Source: CAVROP01 sp050008495 (GTDB lineage Bacteria; Acidobacteriota; Terriglobia; UBA7540). From it: a stretch of DNA of 64,000 bases. The notes below the pieces were generated by a model, which saw only the letters and a program-made list of their open reading frames with translations, was not told the origin of the DNA and did no database searches. Made by a program: the position numbers and the translations under genes. The stretch is from positions 1 through 64,000 of the forward strand of contig JBEKMN010000050.1 of the NCBI GenBank assembly GCA_050008495.1, read 5' to 3'. Below are positions 49,919-58,287 of the stretch, in pieces; positions within the stretch are counted from its first letter, which is position 1; each line of letters starts with the position of its first letter.

Positions 49919-52075
49919 TCACAGAACTGCGAGGATGCCGCGCGCGGCGAGGCTGATGCCGACCGCCAGCGCCAGCAACGCCGTGGCGGCGGCTGCGGTG
50001 AGGCGCCAGCCCAACTCGCGGTACATGGAGGCGAGTGTGGCCATGCAAGGAATGTAGAACGTGACGAAGAGGGTGAAGATGAGGATTTGCGCCACGCTCA
50101 TCACGGAAGCCACGTTGGTGGTTCCCAGCGCCTGCATGAGCATGAGGAGAGAGAGTTCTTTTCTGAGCACGCCGAAAATCAGCGTCAGGCCGACCGCGGG
50201 TGGCAGACCGAGCAGTGCAGTCATGGGCGAGAGCGCAGCATTGACGACCTGTTGCCATCCATAGAACTCGATCAGACTTAAAACCGCGCTGCCCGCGACG
50301 AGCAGTGGGAACGCCACCAGCACAAACTCGCGCAGCCGCCACCAGGTCTTCATCAGGACCACTTTCAGCGCGGGCAGCCGGAAGGCCGGCACTTCCATCA
50401 ACATCCCGGGAGAGATCTCCGGCCAGATCAGGGCCAGAATGTGGCCGGCCAGCACCACCACCAGGAGATTCAAAGCGTAGATACCGAGCGCGTAGTAAGG
50501 GCCAAGGTAGACCCCGACCAGGGCCATGATCACCGTCATGCGCGCCGAGCAGGGGACCAGCACGCAGAGCATGGCGGCGATGAACCGGTCGCGCCGCGAA
50601 CTCAGGATGCGCGTCGCCATCACCGCCGGAACGCTGCACCCATATCCGAGGAGCACGGGCAGGGTTGCCGTGCCATGCAGCCCCAGGCGGTGCATGAGCA
50701 CGTCCATGAGGTAGCCTACTCGAGAGAGGTATCCGAGGTCTTCGAGCACGGCGAGGCACACCAGGAAGGGCAGCAAGTAAGGCAAAACAATGGCGACGGC
50801 GCCGGCCGTCCCCAGCAGCGCCCCTTTCGATACCGCCAGCAGCACGCTGTGCGGATCCATGTGCCGGGTCATCGCAGCGATGAGGGCGTTAAACACGCCC
50901 AGGATGCGGTCCTCGGAGAACTTGCCTGCCGTGAAGATCAACTGAAAGATCCCCAGGAAGACCAGCACCAGCACCGCATATCCCCAGACCGGATGCATCA
51001 CCAAACGGTCGACTTGTTCGCGCCAGTCCCTGCGGGGATGCGCGACGCGGGCCACACTCTCGAACAGGTTTAAACAAGCGGCGTGCCGCGCTGAGGAGAT
51101 CGCCGCATCCGCGGGCTGACCCAGGAGGCGCGTGATTTCGTCCTGTGCCTGCCGCACGGCCGCTGCGACTGCGGGGCTGGGGAGTTGCGCCAGCCCTTGG
51201 GGATCGCTCTGAAGCTGCTGCAGAGCCCCGAAACGAGCAGGGGGAAACGTCGCGACTGACTCCGCCGGGGCCATTTCTGTGGCAACTGCGACGGAAAATG
51301 CAGTGTCATTCCGAACCCTTCGCCTGTCATTCTGAGCGAAGCGAAGAATCTCTGCGGTTGGCTCAGGGTAAACTCCGCGAGGAATCTCGCTCTGGGTCGT
51401 TCCCCGAGAATCGAGGGCAAGATTCCTCGCTCCGCCCGGAATGACATCCGGTTCGGAATCGAAGGGGTTGTCCCCTCGATCTGGGCTCTCGCCCTTCGTC
51501 CTACAACCCGTGATCTTCTGCGCCAAGCGCGCGACGGTGTCTTCGACTTCCGGCGCATAGATGAAGGGTTGACAGCTTACCTGCGAGGATTGCTGACGCA
51601 GTCTCAGCGCGGTGCGGAAGGCATCGAGGATTCCCTGGCCGCGCGCCGCGATCGTCTCGACTACGGTTACGCCGAGGGCGGTGGAGAGCGCCCTGGAATC
51701 GATGAGGATGCCCTTGCGCACCGCCTCATCCATCATATTGAGGCAGACGACCATGGGCGCTTCAAGGTCCTTCAGTTCGAGCGTCAGTTCCAGGCTCCGC
51801 GCCAGTTGCGAAGCGTCGATGACGTTGATGATCGCATCCCACTGGCCGCTCAAAAGGCATTGGCGGGCGACGGCTTCAACGGGATTGGTGGGCGTAAGGG
51901 AATAGAGGCCGGGCAGGTCAACAAGGTCAACGACCGTGCCGTCTACGCGCGCCTGGCCGTGGGTGTACTCGACGGTGGTGCCGGCAAAGTTTGAGGTGAG
52001 AGAGCGATAGCCTGCGACGGCGTTAAACAGGGTGCTTTTGCCACAATTGGGTTGGCCAACGAGAACGACCTTCAC
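49919..52075 (-). CDS. feoB: Ferrous iron transporter B
   Basis: A 718-residue FeoB. The N-terminal G domain has G1 VGQPNCGKST, G2 region NFAGTTVEYT, G3 VDLPGLYSLT, G4 NMMD and G5-like ETIAARGQG. The membrane domain carries GYGCSVPAVMATRILSSRRD and LVPCSARMTVIMAL, including the conserved cysteines, and about eight membrane segments. Start is GTG 52075, overlapping the feoA stop. Between the G domain and membrane domain, about 40 residues are encoded by an in-frame R1-type repeat (51325-51446), which is unusual. Fe2+ uptake is expected if the insertion is tolerated. Confidence 0.93.
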   Translation of the reverse strand: MKVVLVGQPNCGKSTLFNAVAGYRSLTSNFAGTTVEYTHGQARVDGTVVDLVDLPGLYSLTPTNPVEAVARQCLLSGQWDAIINVIDASQLARSLELTLELKDLEAPMVVCLNMMDEAVRKGILIDSRALSTALGVTVVETIAARGQGILDAFRTALRLRQQSSQVSCQPFIYAPEVEDTVARLAQKITGCRTKGESPDRGDNPFDSEPDVIPGGARNLALDSRGTTQSEIPRGVYPEPTAEILRFAQNDRRRVRNDTAFSVAVATEMAPAESVATFPPARFGALQQLQSDPQGLAQLPSPAVAAAVRQAQDEITRLLGQPADAAISSARHAACLNLFESVARVAHPRRDWREQVDRLVMHPVWGYAVLVLVFLGIFQLIFTAGKFSEDRILGVFNALIAAMTRHMDPHSVLLAVSKGALLGTAGAVAIVLPYLLPFLVCLAVLEDLGYLSRVGYLMDVLMHRLGLHGTATLPVLLGYGCSVPAVMATRILSSRRDRFIAAMLCVLVPCSARMTVIMALVGVYLGPYYALGIYALNLLVVVLAGHILALIWPEISPGMLMEVPAFRLPALKVVLMKTWWRLREFVLVAFPLLVAGSAVLSLIEFYGWQQVVNAALSPMTALLGLPPAVGLTLIFGVLRKELSLLMLMQALGTTNVASVMSVAQILIFTLFVTFYIPCMATLASMYRELGWRLTAAAATALLALAVGISLAARGILAVL
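51325..51446. repeat. R1-type repeat inserted in frame inside feoB
   Basis: Arms tgtcattctgagcgaagcga (51325-51344) and ccgcccggaatgaca (ending 51446) with internal iterations (gaggaatctcgctctgggtc; gattcctcgctccg). In the feoB frame it encodes segments such as DVIPGGARNLALDSRG and EILRFAQNDR, with no stop codon. Confidence 0.85.
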
Positions 52076-52326
52076 GGCAGGACTTCTACCTTGATCTTCT
52101 GAGCTAGTTGCTTGCTGACTGCAACTTGCGTCCCCCGGTTGTCGATGACCAGCGGACCGCCGAAGGGAGCCCGGCAGACCACGTGAATCTGGTCGCCCGC
52201 ATGAATACCGATTTGATTGAACGAGCGGCGGATCTCCCAACCCCCGAGAATGGATAGGATTTTGAGGTTGGCTTGCCGATCTGCTTCGTAAAGGCTGGGT
52301 GAGTCAAACTTCGCGCTATGTGACAT
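52072..52326 (-). CDS. feoA: FeoA domain protein
   Basis: An 84-residue SH3-like FeoA protein. The FNQIGIHAGDQIHVVCRAPF and GPLVIDNRGTQVAVSKQLAQ segments are the family core, ending KIKVEVLP. It is translationally coupled to feoB (GTGA overlap at 52072-52075). FeoA assists FeoB in Fe2+ uptake. No FeoC is seen. Confidence 0.9.
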   Translation of the reverse strand: MSHSAKFDSPSLYEADRQANLKILSILGGWEIRRSFNQIGIHAGDQIHVVCRAPFGGPLVIDNRGTQVAVSKQLAQKIKVEVLP

Positions 52327-52535
52327 GGCACCGCATTATAGGGCAAAAGGCGTTCCAGAACAGCAATAAAAGGGGCAGGGCGTTAAACCGAAGCAAACCC
52401 GCTTATCGCAAACGAGTTGCAAGAAGGGCAGGGCTGAGGGCGAGGCGGAGACACTGACATAATGTCCATACCGCCGCAGCGTCTTTTCACCCGCCCTTGC
52501 CGCCGCTCTACGGGAACTCACCCCCGCTGGCTATC

Positions 52536-52566
52536 GTACGGGCACGCCATGGCGTGCCCCTACGTT
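52536..52566. repeat. Palindrome gtacgggcacgccatggcgt gcccctac
   Basis: ggggcacgcc/ggcgtgcccc arms overlap the permease stop codon region. It could act as a weak transcription barrier, but has no T-run. The rest of the 52327-52564 gap holds nothing recognised. Confidence 0.5.
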
Positions 52567-54106
52567 ACGGAGCGCCAACTGCCGCCTTCACCACGGGAAC
52601 TTCCGCTCTCGGTCTTCTCCCAAACTCGCTGCGGTGCCGGCTGTAGGCGAAATAGATGACGAGTCCGATGATCAGCCACACGACGAAGCGCACCCAGGTT
52701 TCGATGGGCAAGCTGGCCATGAGGACCAGGCAACAGAGGATGGCGAGAATCGGCACCACGGGTACCCACGGCGTACGGAAAGACCGGCGGCGCTCGGGTT
52801 GAGTGCGGCGCAGCACCAGCACTCCCAGCGACACCAGGATGAAGGCGAACAATGTTCCGATATTGGAGAGGTCGGCCAGCGTTCCGATGTCGAAGATGCC
52901 GGCGGGGATGGCCACAAAGAAGCCCGCCACCCAGGTGCTGACGTGGGGCGTGCGGAAGCGCGGGTGTACTTTCGAGAAAACCCGCGGCAGCAGCCCGTCG
53001 CGCGACATGGCGAACCACACCCGCGCCTGGCCCAACTGGAAGACCAGCAACGAGCTGAGCATTCCCATCAGCGCGCCGATGCTCACCCATTTCATGATGT
53101 TGGGAAGCCCGATCGCCACCAGCGCATTGGCCACAGGCGCGGCATTGCGCAAGGTCGGCCACTGCTGGATTCCGGTCAGGACCAACGCCACGGAAACATA
53201 GAGCACCGCGCAGATCACCAGCGAAGCAATGATCCCGATAGGAACGTCTTTCTGGGGGTTCCGGCACTCTTCCGCGGCTGTCGAGACCGAGTCGAATCCG
53301 ATATAGGTGAAGAAGACGATCGCCCCTCCCGTGAGCACTCCCTGGAACCCGTTGGGCATGAAGGGCTTCCAGTTTGAGACGTGGATGAATCGCGAGGCGG
53401 CGGCGATGAAAACCAGGATGGCGATGATTTTCACCCCGACCATCAGGTTGTTGGCGCCCGCGCTCTCCCGGATCCCGATCACCAGAATCACGGTGAGGAT
53501 CAGCACGATCAAAAAGCCCGGAAGGTTGAAATAAGCTCCTGTGGCTTTTCCGCCCATAATCATGGGCTGCATCAGTTTGGGCGGCAGGTTCACCCCAAAG
53601 CCGCGCAGCAGGCTGTCCACGTAGGCGGAGAAGCCCACCGCCACCGCCATGTTGCTCACGGCGTATTCGAGGATGAGGTCCCAGCCGATAATCCAGGCCA
53701 CAATTTCGCCCAAAGTTGCGTAGGAATAGGTGTAGGCGCTCCCGGCGATGGGAATCATGGAGGCCAACTCGGCGTAGCACAGTCCCGCCAGAGCGCAGAC
53801 AAAGGCCACCATCAGGAACGAGAGAGCTATGCCCGGCCCCGCCCCAGGCCGCCCCGCCATTCCCAGAGCCTTTGTCCCATGCAGCAGCGCGTCCAGCAGC
53901 GGGGCTTTAAGGATCGACCGCACTTCCAGCACCTCTCCCGCTGCGGCCGTTCCGGTCAGGATGAAGATTCCTGTCCCGATGATGGCGCCAATGCCCAGCG
54001 CGGTCAGCGACCATGGCCCGAGAGTCTTGCGCAGTTGATGGCCGGGCGCGTCCGCGTCCGCCAGGAGCTTGTCGATGCTCTTCTTCCGGAAGAATTGGTT
54101 GGCCAC
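52565..54106 (-). CDS. APC-superfamily amino acid permease
   Basis: A 513-residue cationic-amino-acid-transporter-like permease with 12 or more membrane helices. The first helix GPWSLTALGIGAIIGTGIFI contains the substrate-binding GIGAIIGTGIF motif; helix 6 shows FFTYIGFDSVSTAAEECRNP. The N-terminus MANQFFRKKSIDKLLADAD resembles CAT-type transporters. Start is GTG 54106 with AAGGA eight bases upstream. It follows element copy 3, whose promoter points into this gene, so its transcript may carry that long leader. Confidence 0.9.
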   Translation of the reverse strand: MANQFFRKKSIDKLLADADAPGHQLRKTLGPWSLTALGIGAIIGTGIFILTGTAAAGEVLEVRSILKAPLLDALLHGTKALGMAGRPGAGPGIALSFLMVAFVCALAGLCYAELASMIPIAGSAYTYSYATLGEIVAWIIGWDLILEYAVSNMAVAVGFSAYVDSLLRGFGVNLPPKLMQPMIMGGKATGAYFNLPGFLIVLILTVILVIGIRESAGANNLMVGVKIIAILVFIAAASRFIHVSNWKPFMPNGFQGVLTGGAIVFFTYIGFDSVSTAAEECRNPQKDVPIGIIASLVICAVLYVSVALVLTGIQQWPTLRNAAPVANALVAIGLPNIMKWVSIGALMGMLSSLLVFQLGQARVWFAMSRDGLLPRVFSKVHPRFRTPHVSTWVAGFFVAIPAGIFDIGTLADLSNIGTLFAFILVSLGVLVLRRTQPERRRSFRTPWVPVVPILAILCCLVLMASLPIETWVRFVVWLIIGLVIYFAYSRHRSEFGRRPRAEVPVVKAAVGAP

Positions 54107-54119
54107 GAGATTCCTTGTT

Positions 54120-54592
54120 CAGCAGCCCTTTGTTTTCATAGACATTCTCGCTTTGTTCCGGCAAGTTCGAGTCGAGAAGTCCAGAGTTGAGAGTCGAAGA
54201 GTGACAAACCATCGGCGTGCGACCTCCAGCCGCTTGCTTCGGCTTCCCAACTCCTCAACTACTTGACTCTGGACTTCTCGACTCTTTATTTTCAACAACA
54301 TTCTCGCTTTGTTCCGCCAATTTGAAGCGGCAACCCAGTCTTCCCCGGCGCTACCTTGTAGCCGACTCCGAGTCGCTTGCCGGGCCTGTCCTTCCGCTAC
54401 GGAATCATAGCTTCGTTCTCGCACAATGCGCTGTTTTTGCTCCATTCAGGCTCCATTTTGCGCTAACTTGCTAGCCGGGACCCTTCCGCGTTCCCGTGCG
54501 CCTTGGCGCCCCGCAGCGCCCAACTGCAACAAAATGTCCCGAATATGACCACAGTAATAGGCTATCATGGGTCCCCGGGCTTGTCAAGCGGA
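54120..54592 (-). repeat. Promoter-headed dispersed element, copy 3
   Basis: On the minus strand TTGACA is at 54587-54582, then a 17-base spacer and TGaTAGCCT, then attactgtggtcatattcgg / gacattttgt. Next come gttagcgcaaaatggagcct and gaatggagcaaaaacagcgc (shared with copy 1), then ggaacaaagcgagaatgttg / ttgaaaataaag and, after an inverted gagtcgagaagtccagag word repeat, a second ggaacaaagcgagaatgtct / atgaaaacaaaggg ending 14 bases before the permease start. A 108-codon open frame spans part of it but is not shared by the other copies. Confidence 0.75.
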
Positions 54593-54599
54593 AAATGCG

Positions 54600-54634
54600 A
54601 AAAAAACAGGCGGACATTCCCGAAAACGTCCGCC
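54600..54634 (-). terminator. Terminator-like hairpin just upstream of element copy 3
   Basis: On the minus strand GGCGGAC, a 12-base loop, GTCCGCC, then tgTTTTTTT: a GC-rich 7-bp stem followed by a T-run. It ends 13 bases before the TTGACA of copy 3, so it would separate that promoter from upstream transcription. Confidence 0.55.
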
Positions 54635-54726
54635 GCGCCTGCACACGAGGTTGAGTCCCGTATCGAGCGGCGGCGCGGGATTTGCGCATGTGTTACGTTT
54701 TCGCGTACCCTCATATGGGTACACGA

Positions 54727-55149
54727 ATGACCACCGAAACCCAACTCCGTGAAAAACTGCGCAAGATCTACGCACTCTTCGAGGGCGCAACCACGGCGGG
54801 AGAACGCGAGGCCGCCGCGGCGGCCATCGGCCGGGTCAGGCAGGCGCTCGCCGCGGCGAAGCCCCGCGAGCAGCCTGTCGAGTACAAATTCGCGCTGCCC
54901 GACCGCTGGCAACGGCGGCTATTCACGGCCCTTTGCCGGCGCCACGGCCTCGAACCCTACCGTTACAAGGGTCAGCGGTACACCACGGTCATGCTGCGCG
55001 CCCCCGCCTCCCTCGTGGACGCCGTGCTCTGGCCGGAGTTTCGTGAAATAAAGCTGGTCCTCGACGAATACTTGAACGAAGCTACCGAGCGTATCATTCG
55101 CGAAGAGGTGTATGGGAACGATAAGGAACCTCAGGAGCGCACGGGCTAG
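54727..55149 (+). CDS. Conserved hypothetical protein (140 aa)
   Basis: Residues 1-60 form a helical, Ala-rich part (TTETQLREKLRKIYALFEGA). The rest shows LPDRWQRRLFTALCRRHGLE, PYRYKGQRYTTVMLRAPASL and DAVLWPEFREIKLVLDEYLN, a compact alpha/beta pattern that looks conserved rather than random. ATG 54727 is preferred over 54682 or 54715. No known domain is assigned; it opens an accessory patch with a DUF1828/DUF1829 gene 92 bases downstream. Confidence 0.65.
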   Translation: MTTETQLREKLRKIYALFEGATTAGEREAAAAAIGRVRQALAAAKPREQPVEYKFALPDRWQRRLFTALCRRHGLEPYRYKGQRYTTVMLRAPASLVDAVLWPEFREIKLVLDEYLNEATERIIREEVYGNDKEPQERTG

Positions 55150-55241
55150 CGTGATAGCTGAAGCAGACTCCGCCTTGAGAAGTCTGCGGTCACGTGAACT
55201 GACTGAGGTAACGATTGTTGGCATCCCAAGGGGGTCTTCAC

Positions 55242-56021
55242 ATGAACCGGAATGAGTGCCAAAAGCTCGTCGACTCCTACGTGGATTGGCTCCGCCAGGG
55301 ACTTTCTGTGGAGGAAGTGGGTGGGGCCTGCGAACTGACCACTCCCTTTCTCGATCGGCACAACGACCACCTCCAAGTGTATGCCACCCGACGGAACGGA
55401 AGCATCGTTTTGTGTGATGACGGCTACATCCTTTCCGACCTGAGAACCAGCGGGCTTGAAGTGGATACACCCAAAAGGAAGCAGGTGATCGATAGCGTGC
55501 TCTGTGGCCTCGGTGTCCGGCTCGAGAACAACCAATTGCTGGTCGAAGCTTCCCCCAAAAACCTCGGGCAGCGGCTCCATTCGCTGGTTCAGGCTATGCT
55601 GGCCGTTAACGACATGTTCGTGATGGCCCAGCCGCGAGTTGCAAGTTTTTTCTTTGAGGACGTACAGGCCTTCCTCGACAGCCACGACGTTCGGTACACA
55701 GCCAGGGTGAAGCTCGCGGGCAAGACCGGGTACGACCACGGAGTGGACTTTCTGATTCCGAAATCGCGCACCCGTCCGGAACGGATTCTCGAAGCCATTG
55801 CGACCCCGAAACGTGAGAATATTGGCGCGTATTTGTGGACTCTGAGCGATACGCGGTCCGCACGCACCGGCGATGCAGCACAAGAGGCAGAGGCCTACGC
55901 CTTTCTGAACGACCAGGAACAGGCGGTAGGTGGAGATGTGATCGAAGCACTGAATGCCTATCGCGTCACGCCCGCCGTGTGGTCCCACCGTAACGAGTAC
56001 GTCCAGGCTTTAGCTGAATAG
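55242..56021 (+). CDS. DUF1828/DUF1829 domain protein
   Basis: A 259-residue protein. The N-terminal half (about 25-120) matches the DUF1828 pattern: TTPFLDRHNDHLQVYATRRN, VLCDDGYILSDLRTSGLEVD and RKQVIDSVLCGLGVRLENNQ. The C-terminal half (about 160-250) matches DUF1829: KTGYDHGVDFLIPKSRTRPE, RILEAIATPKRENIG and TPAVWSHRNEYV. Such two-domain proteins are found in accessory regions of many bacteria and are of unknown function. GGGGG eight bases upstream supports ATG 55242. It is convergent with the CxxC protein. Confidence 0.75.
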   Translation: MNRNECQKLVDSYVDWLRQGLSVEEVGGACELTTPFLDRHNDHLQVYATRRNGSIVLCDDGYILSDLRTSGLEVDTPKRKQVIDSVLCGLGVRLENNQLLVEASPKNLGQRLHSLVQAMLAVNDMFVMAQPRVASFFFEDVQAFLDSHDVRYTARVKLAGKTGYDHGVDFLIPKSRTRPERILEAIATPKRENIGAYLWTLSDTRSARTGDAAQEAEAYAFLNDQEQAVGGDVIEALNAYRVTPAVWSHRNEYVQALAE

Positions 56022-56087
56022 CGAGCTGCGCAGCGCAGAGGTACGCGTTCTTGGTGTTCCTCTGCGGCCTTTCCGCGGGCGCAGCAA

Positions 56088-57335
56088 TCATTGGATGGTA
56101 TTGTTCCCCGAGGAAGAACTTGTTTGGTCCGCAGCTTGGGAGGAGAGGAGCGCCTGAAGCATATTCTCACTGAGGGTATTGAAGCCGTGGGAGCCTACGG
56201 CCAGGACACGGTCGTAAAGAACCGTCCAGAGCAAGGCTTCCTCTTTCTGCCAGTCGTACACCAGGGGATATACTTTCCAGTGGTCACTCAGCGCCCGGTC
56301 AACATAGCGTATTATGCCCCCGGGTATGGTGTTTTGTGCATGCCGACTGTCATAGCCCCGGTGGGTCGAATATGCAGCGGCTTCCTTCACGACCGATTTG
56401 ATGATCCGGCGCACCTGGGGGATCGCGAAATTTTTCAGGGCGTGCTGTACTGCCTCGTCAGTTTTGGGCCCTCGGCGGTACTCGGAGAAACACCGGTATT
56501 GAACTATTTCCAGCCGCAAAAAAGTAACCGCATCATCGAAGGCTAAGTCTCTCCACAGGTCTAACACGCTGTGCTCGTACCCAGCATGCTTTTGCCGGAG
56601 ATCAATGATCCTTCCCAAGCGCTCAAAGACCTGGGGAAACGTTGCTCCATTCGCGGCGGGGGAAACCCGCCACCTCACCTCAAAAGGGTAATACGAAAAA
56701 ACGCCGCCTTCACCCGGCTCGACGGCAGAGGTGGGAGTGTCGGGCGAGAACTGGAGCAAGCCCTTGCGGAATAAGTGACCGAGGAGTTGCCGGGTGAGAC
56801 CGTCGCTAGGGCAGAGATGGAGTTGCCCGGCATTGCCGAGGATGCCGCTTTCGTATGTTTCATCTGAAGCTAATGCAATCGCGTAAAGAACCACCGCCTC
56901 AGCATAACTTATGGAATCATAGTCGCGTGCGCCGGCGCGCGAACTTAGTTCGGCGATGGTTGCACGTTGCCACGCAGCCAGTTGTGCTCCCTCCTCCCGG
57001 CGCTTCTGCTGCTCCGCACGAACCCGCTCTTCTTGGCAACGGGCGCATACGAAGGAACCCCAGTGCTTTGTGGTGAGCGCGGACCGGGACGTGAGCTCGT
57101 AAGCGGCGGAGCACTCCGAGCACTTTACGCGAGTGTCAAAGGCCTTCGCAATCTCCCGCACAGCCGCGGGCAACAAATGCTTGGGCATACCGTACCGGGC
57201 TGCGATGGTACTTACGGTCTCTGTCCATATCCAACTATACCCTTTTCTCCGGCCCGCCCAGTAGTCCTCAGCAATCTGTTTCCTCTTCGCATCCTCGGTG
57301 AGGAAGGTGAGAGTGAAGTTGGGCTCTTCAACCAC
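56088..57335 (-). CDS. Accessory hypothetical protein with zinc-ribbon-like CxxC pairs
   Basis: A 415-residue soluble protein, start GTG 57335 after GAGGGGG. An early helical part (DYWAGRRKGYSWIWTETVST, IAARYGMPKHLLPAAVREIA) is followed by a zinc-ribbon-like module, VKCSECSAAYELTSRS and FVCARCQEERVRAEQQKRRE (about 70-110), leading into a coiled region. The remaining 280 residues are of no recognised family and include many Trp/Tyr (WRDLAFDDAVTFLRLEIVQY). It is convergent with the DUF1828/1829 gene. A nucleic-acid-related role is possible but unproven. Confidence 0.65.
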   Translation of the reverse strand: MVEEPNFTLTFLTEDAKRKQIAEDYWAGRRKGYSWIWTETVSTIAARYGMPKHLLPAAVREIAKAFDTRVKCSECSAAYELTSRSALTTKHWGSFVCARCQEERVRAEQQKRREEGAQLAAWQRATIAELSSRAGARDYDSISYAEAVVLYAIALASDETYESGILGNAGQLHLCPSDGLTRQLLGHLFRKGLLQFSPDTPTSAVEPGEGGVFSYYPFEVRWRVSPAANGATFPQVFERLGRIIDLRQKHAGYEHSVLDLWRDLAFDDAVTFLRLEIVQYRCFSEYRRGPKTDEAVQHALKNFAIPQVRRIIKSVVKEAAAYSTHRGYDSRHAQNTIPGGIIRYVDRALSDHWKVYPLVYDWQKEEALLWTVLYDRVLAVGSHGFNTLSENMLQALLSSQAADQTSSSSGNNTIQ

Positions 57336-57491
57336 GATGGCAACCCCCTCGCAAGGGAATGGCTGTGGGTACTCTACACCATAATCTGTTATGGTTTCCA
57401 GCGCACACGCGGCGCATAGATAGTAACCAATGTCTGCGCTACTGGCTGGCTCTGTCTGGTATCGCGCGTAGATTTATCGTATGTACAGTAA

Positions 57492-58126
57492 GCCCGCAAA
57501 GCGGGCGATAGATCGTAGCCCACGGCGCAAGCCGTGGGGCAACCGGCCCGCCCCGCCAAGCCCCTTTAGGGACGAAAGAAATCACGACCAAATGTAACGT
57601 TCATCGTAAAGGATGCCGTTCTTTTTTAGAAAGGCGATCAATTCCTCTTGGAAAGTCATGCGGCGGTGATGCTTCTCTTGGTCACCGATATATCGCGTAA
57701 CCGATGGTGCCAGGGAATGGCTGACGCTGAATGCTCCGTAGCCAGTTTGCCAATCGAAGTCGGCAAGCTGCCGGTTGCGATGCACCCAACGCGATGAATT
57801 GGTTTTCACCACCCGCAGGGCGTCGGATATCGCCACTACCGGCGGCAACGAGCAGAGCAGGTGCACGTGGTCGGGTCTAGCGTTCGCGGCCCGGAGCGCA
57901 CCGCCAATCTCGCGCACGATTCCGCCCACGTAGGCGAGTAAATCGTCATGAAGCGCGGCGGTGATAAGAGGCTCTCGGTCTTTGGTGCTAAAGATAACGT
58001 GCGTCAAGAGGTTCGTGTAGGTGTGTGACATGTTCTTTCGCCCCTCCGGGGCTTGGGGGGATTTTACTCGAATTCCTCACCCACGGCTTGCGCCATGGGC
58101 TACGATCTTTCGCCCGCTTCGCGGGC
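57492..58126. mobile_element. RAYT unit: IS200-like transposase gene between about 90-bp inverted REP-like flanks
   Basis: Left flank 57492-57580 and right flank 58033-58126 are imperfect inverted copies. Both contain gcccgc..gcgggc, cgtagcccacggcgcaagcc / cggcttgcgccatgggctac, then ccaagcccc / ggggcttgg and gaaagaa / ttctttc, in mirrored order. The transposase gene lies exactly between (57582-58031). This is the layout of REP-associated tyrosine transposases. Confidence 0.8.
57582..58031 (-). CDS. REP-associated tyrosine (IS200-like) transposase
   Basis: A 149-residue Y1 HUH-type transposase. It opens MSHTYTNLLTHVIFSTKDRE; the HUH motif is in ARPDHVHLLCSLPP (HVH, about residues 54-56); the catalytic tyrosine is in VTRYIGDQEKHHRRMTFQEE near residue 112; the end reads GILYDERYIWS. 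Length and motifs are complete, so activity is possible. It is flanked by inverted REP-like hairpins on both sides, which favours a domesticated RAYT rather than a free IS200 element. Confidence 0.9.
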   Translation of the reverse strand: MSHTYTNLLTHVIFSTKDREPLITAALHDDLLAYVGGIVREIGGALRAANARPDHVHLLCSLPPVVAISDALRVVKTNSSRWVHRNRQLADFDWQTGYGAFSVSHSLAPSVTRYIGDQEKHHRRMTFQEELIAFLKKNGILYDERYIWS

Positions 58127-58201
58127 TGCGAAACGGGGACGGTATCGCAGGCTCGGGCGAGGGACGTGGGGGCGGGCTGCGAAACGGGGACGGTATCGCA
58201 G
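58121..58201. repeat. Direct duplication of gcgggctgcgaaacggggac ggtatcgcag
   Basis: A 30-base sequence at 58121-58150 recurs at 58172-58201, offset 51 bases, beginning at the outer end of the RAYT right flank. Confidence 0.75.
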
Positions 58202-58230
58202 CGCCTCGGGCGAGAGCTGCCGGCTTATCG

Positions 58231-58281
58231 ATATCAGCCTGGATTTCCGGCTTGACATATGCTGATATGGGAATATATTAT
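58231..58281 (+). promoter_or_regulatory. arsR-type promoter with paired operator half-sites, predicted leaderless
   Basis: TTGACA (58252-58257), 18-base spacer, TATTAT (58276-58281), six bases, ATG 58288. Inverted 8-mers ATATCAGC (58231-58238) and GCTGATAT (58261-58268) flank the -35, 30 bases apart centre to centre. A shorter dyad CATATgctgATATG (58256-58269) overlaps the second. Confidence 0.6.
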
Positions 58282-58287
58282 GCGGTG

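Noticed and set aside
49785..50759. 324-codon minus-strand frame over feoB
   Set aside because: Shadow frame of feoB, Arg/Gly/Pro-rich without motifs.
54119..54445. 108-residue minus-strand protein within element copy 3
   Set aside because: Not shared by copies 1 and 2, spans word repeats, and its apparent NKARM..KTK segments are the module read in one frame.
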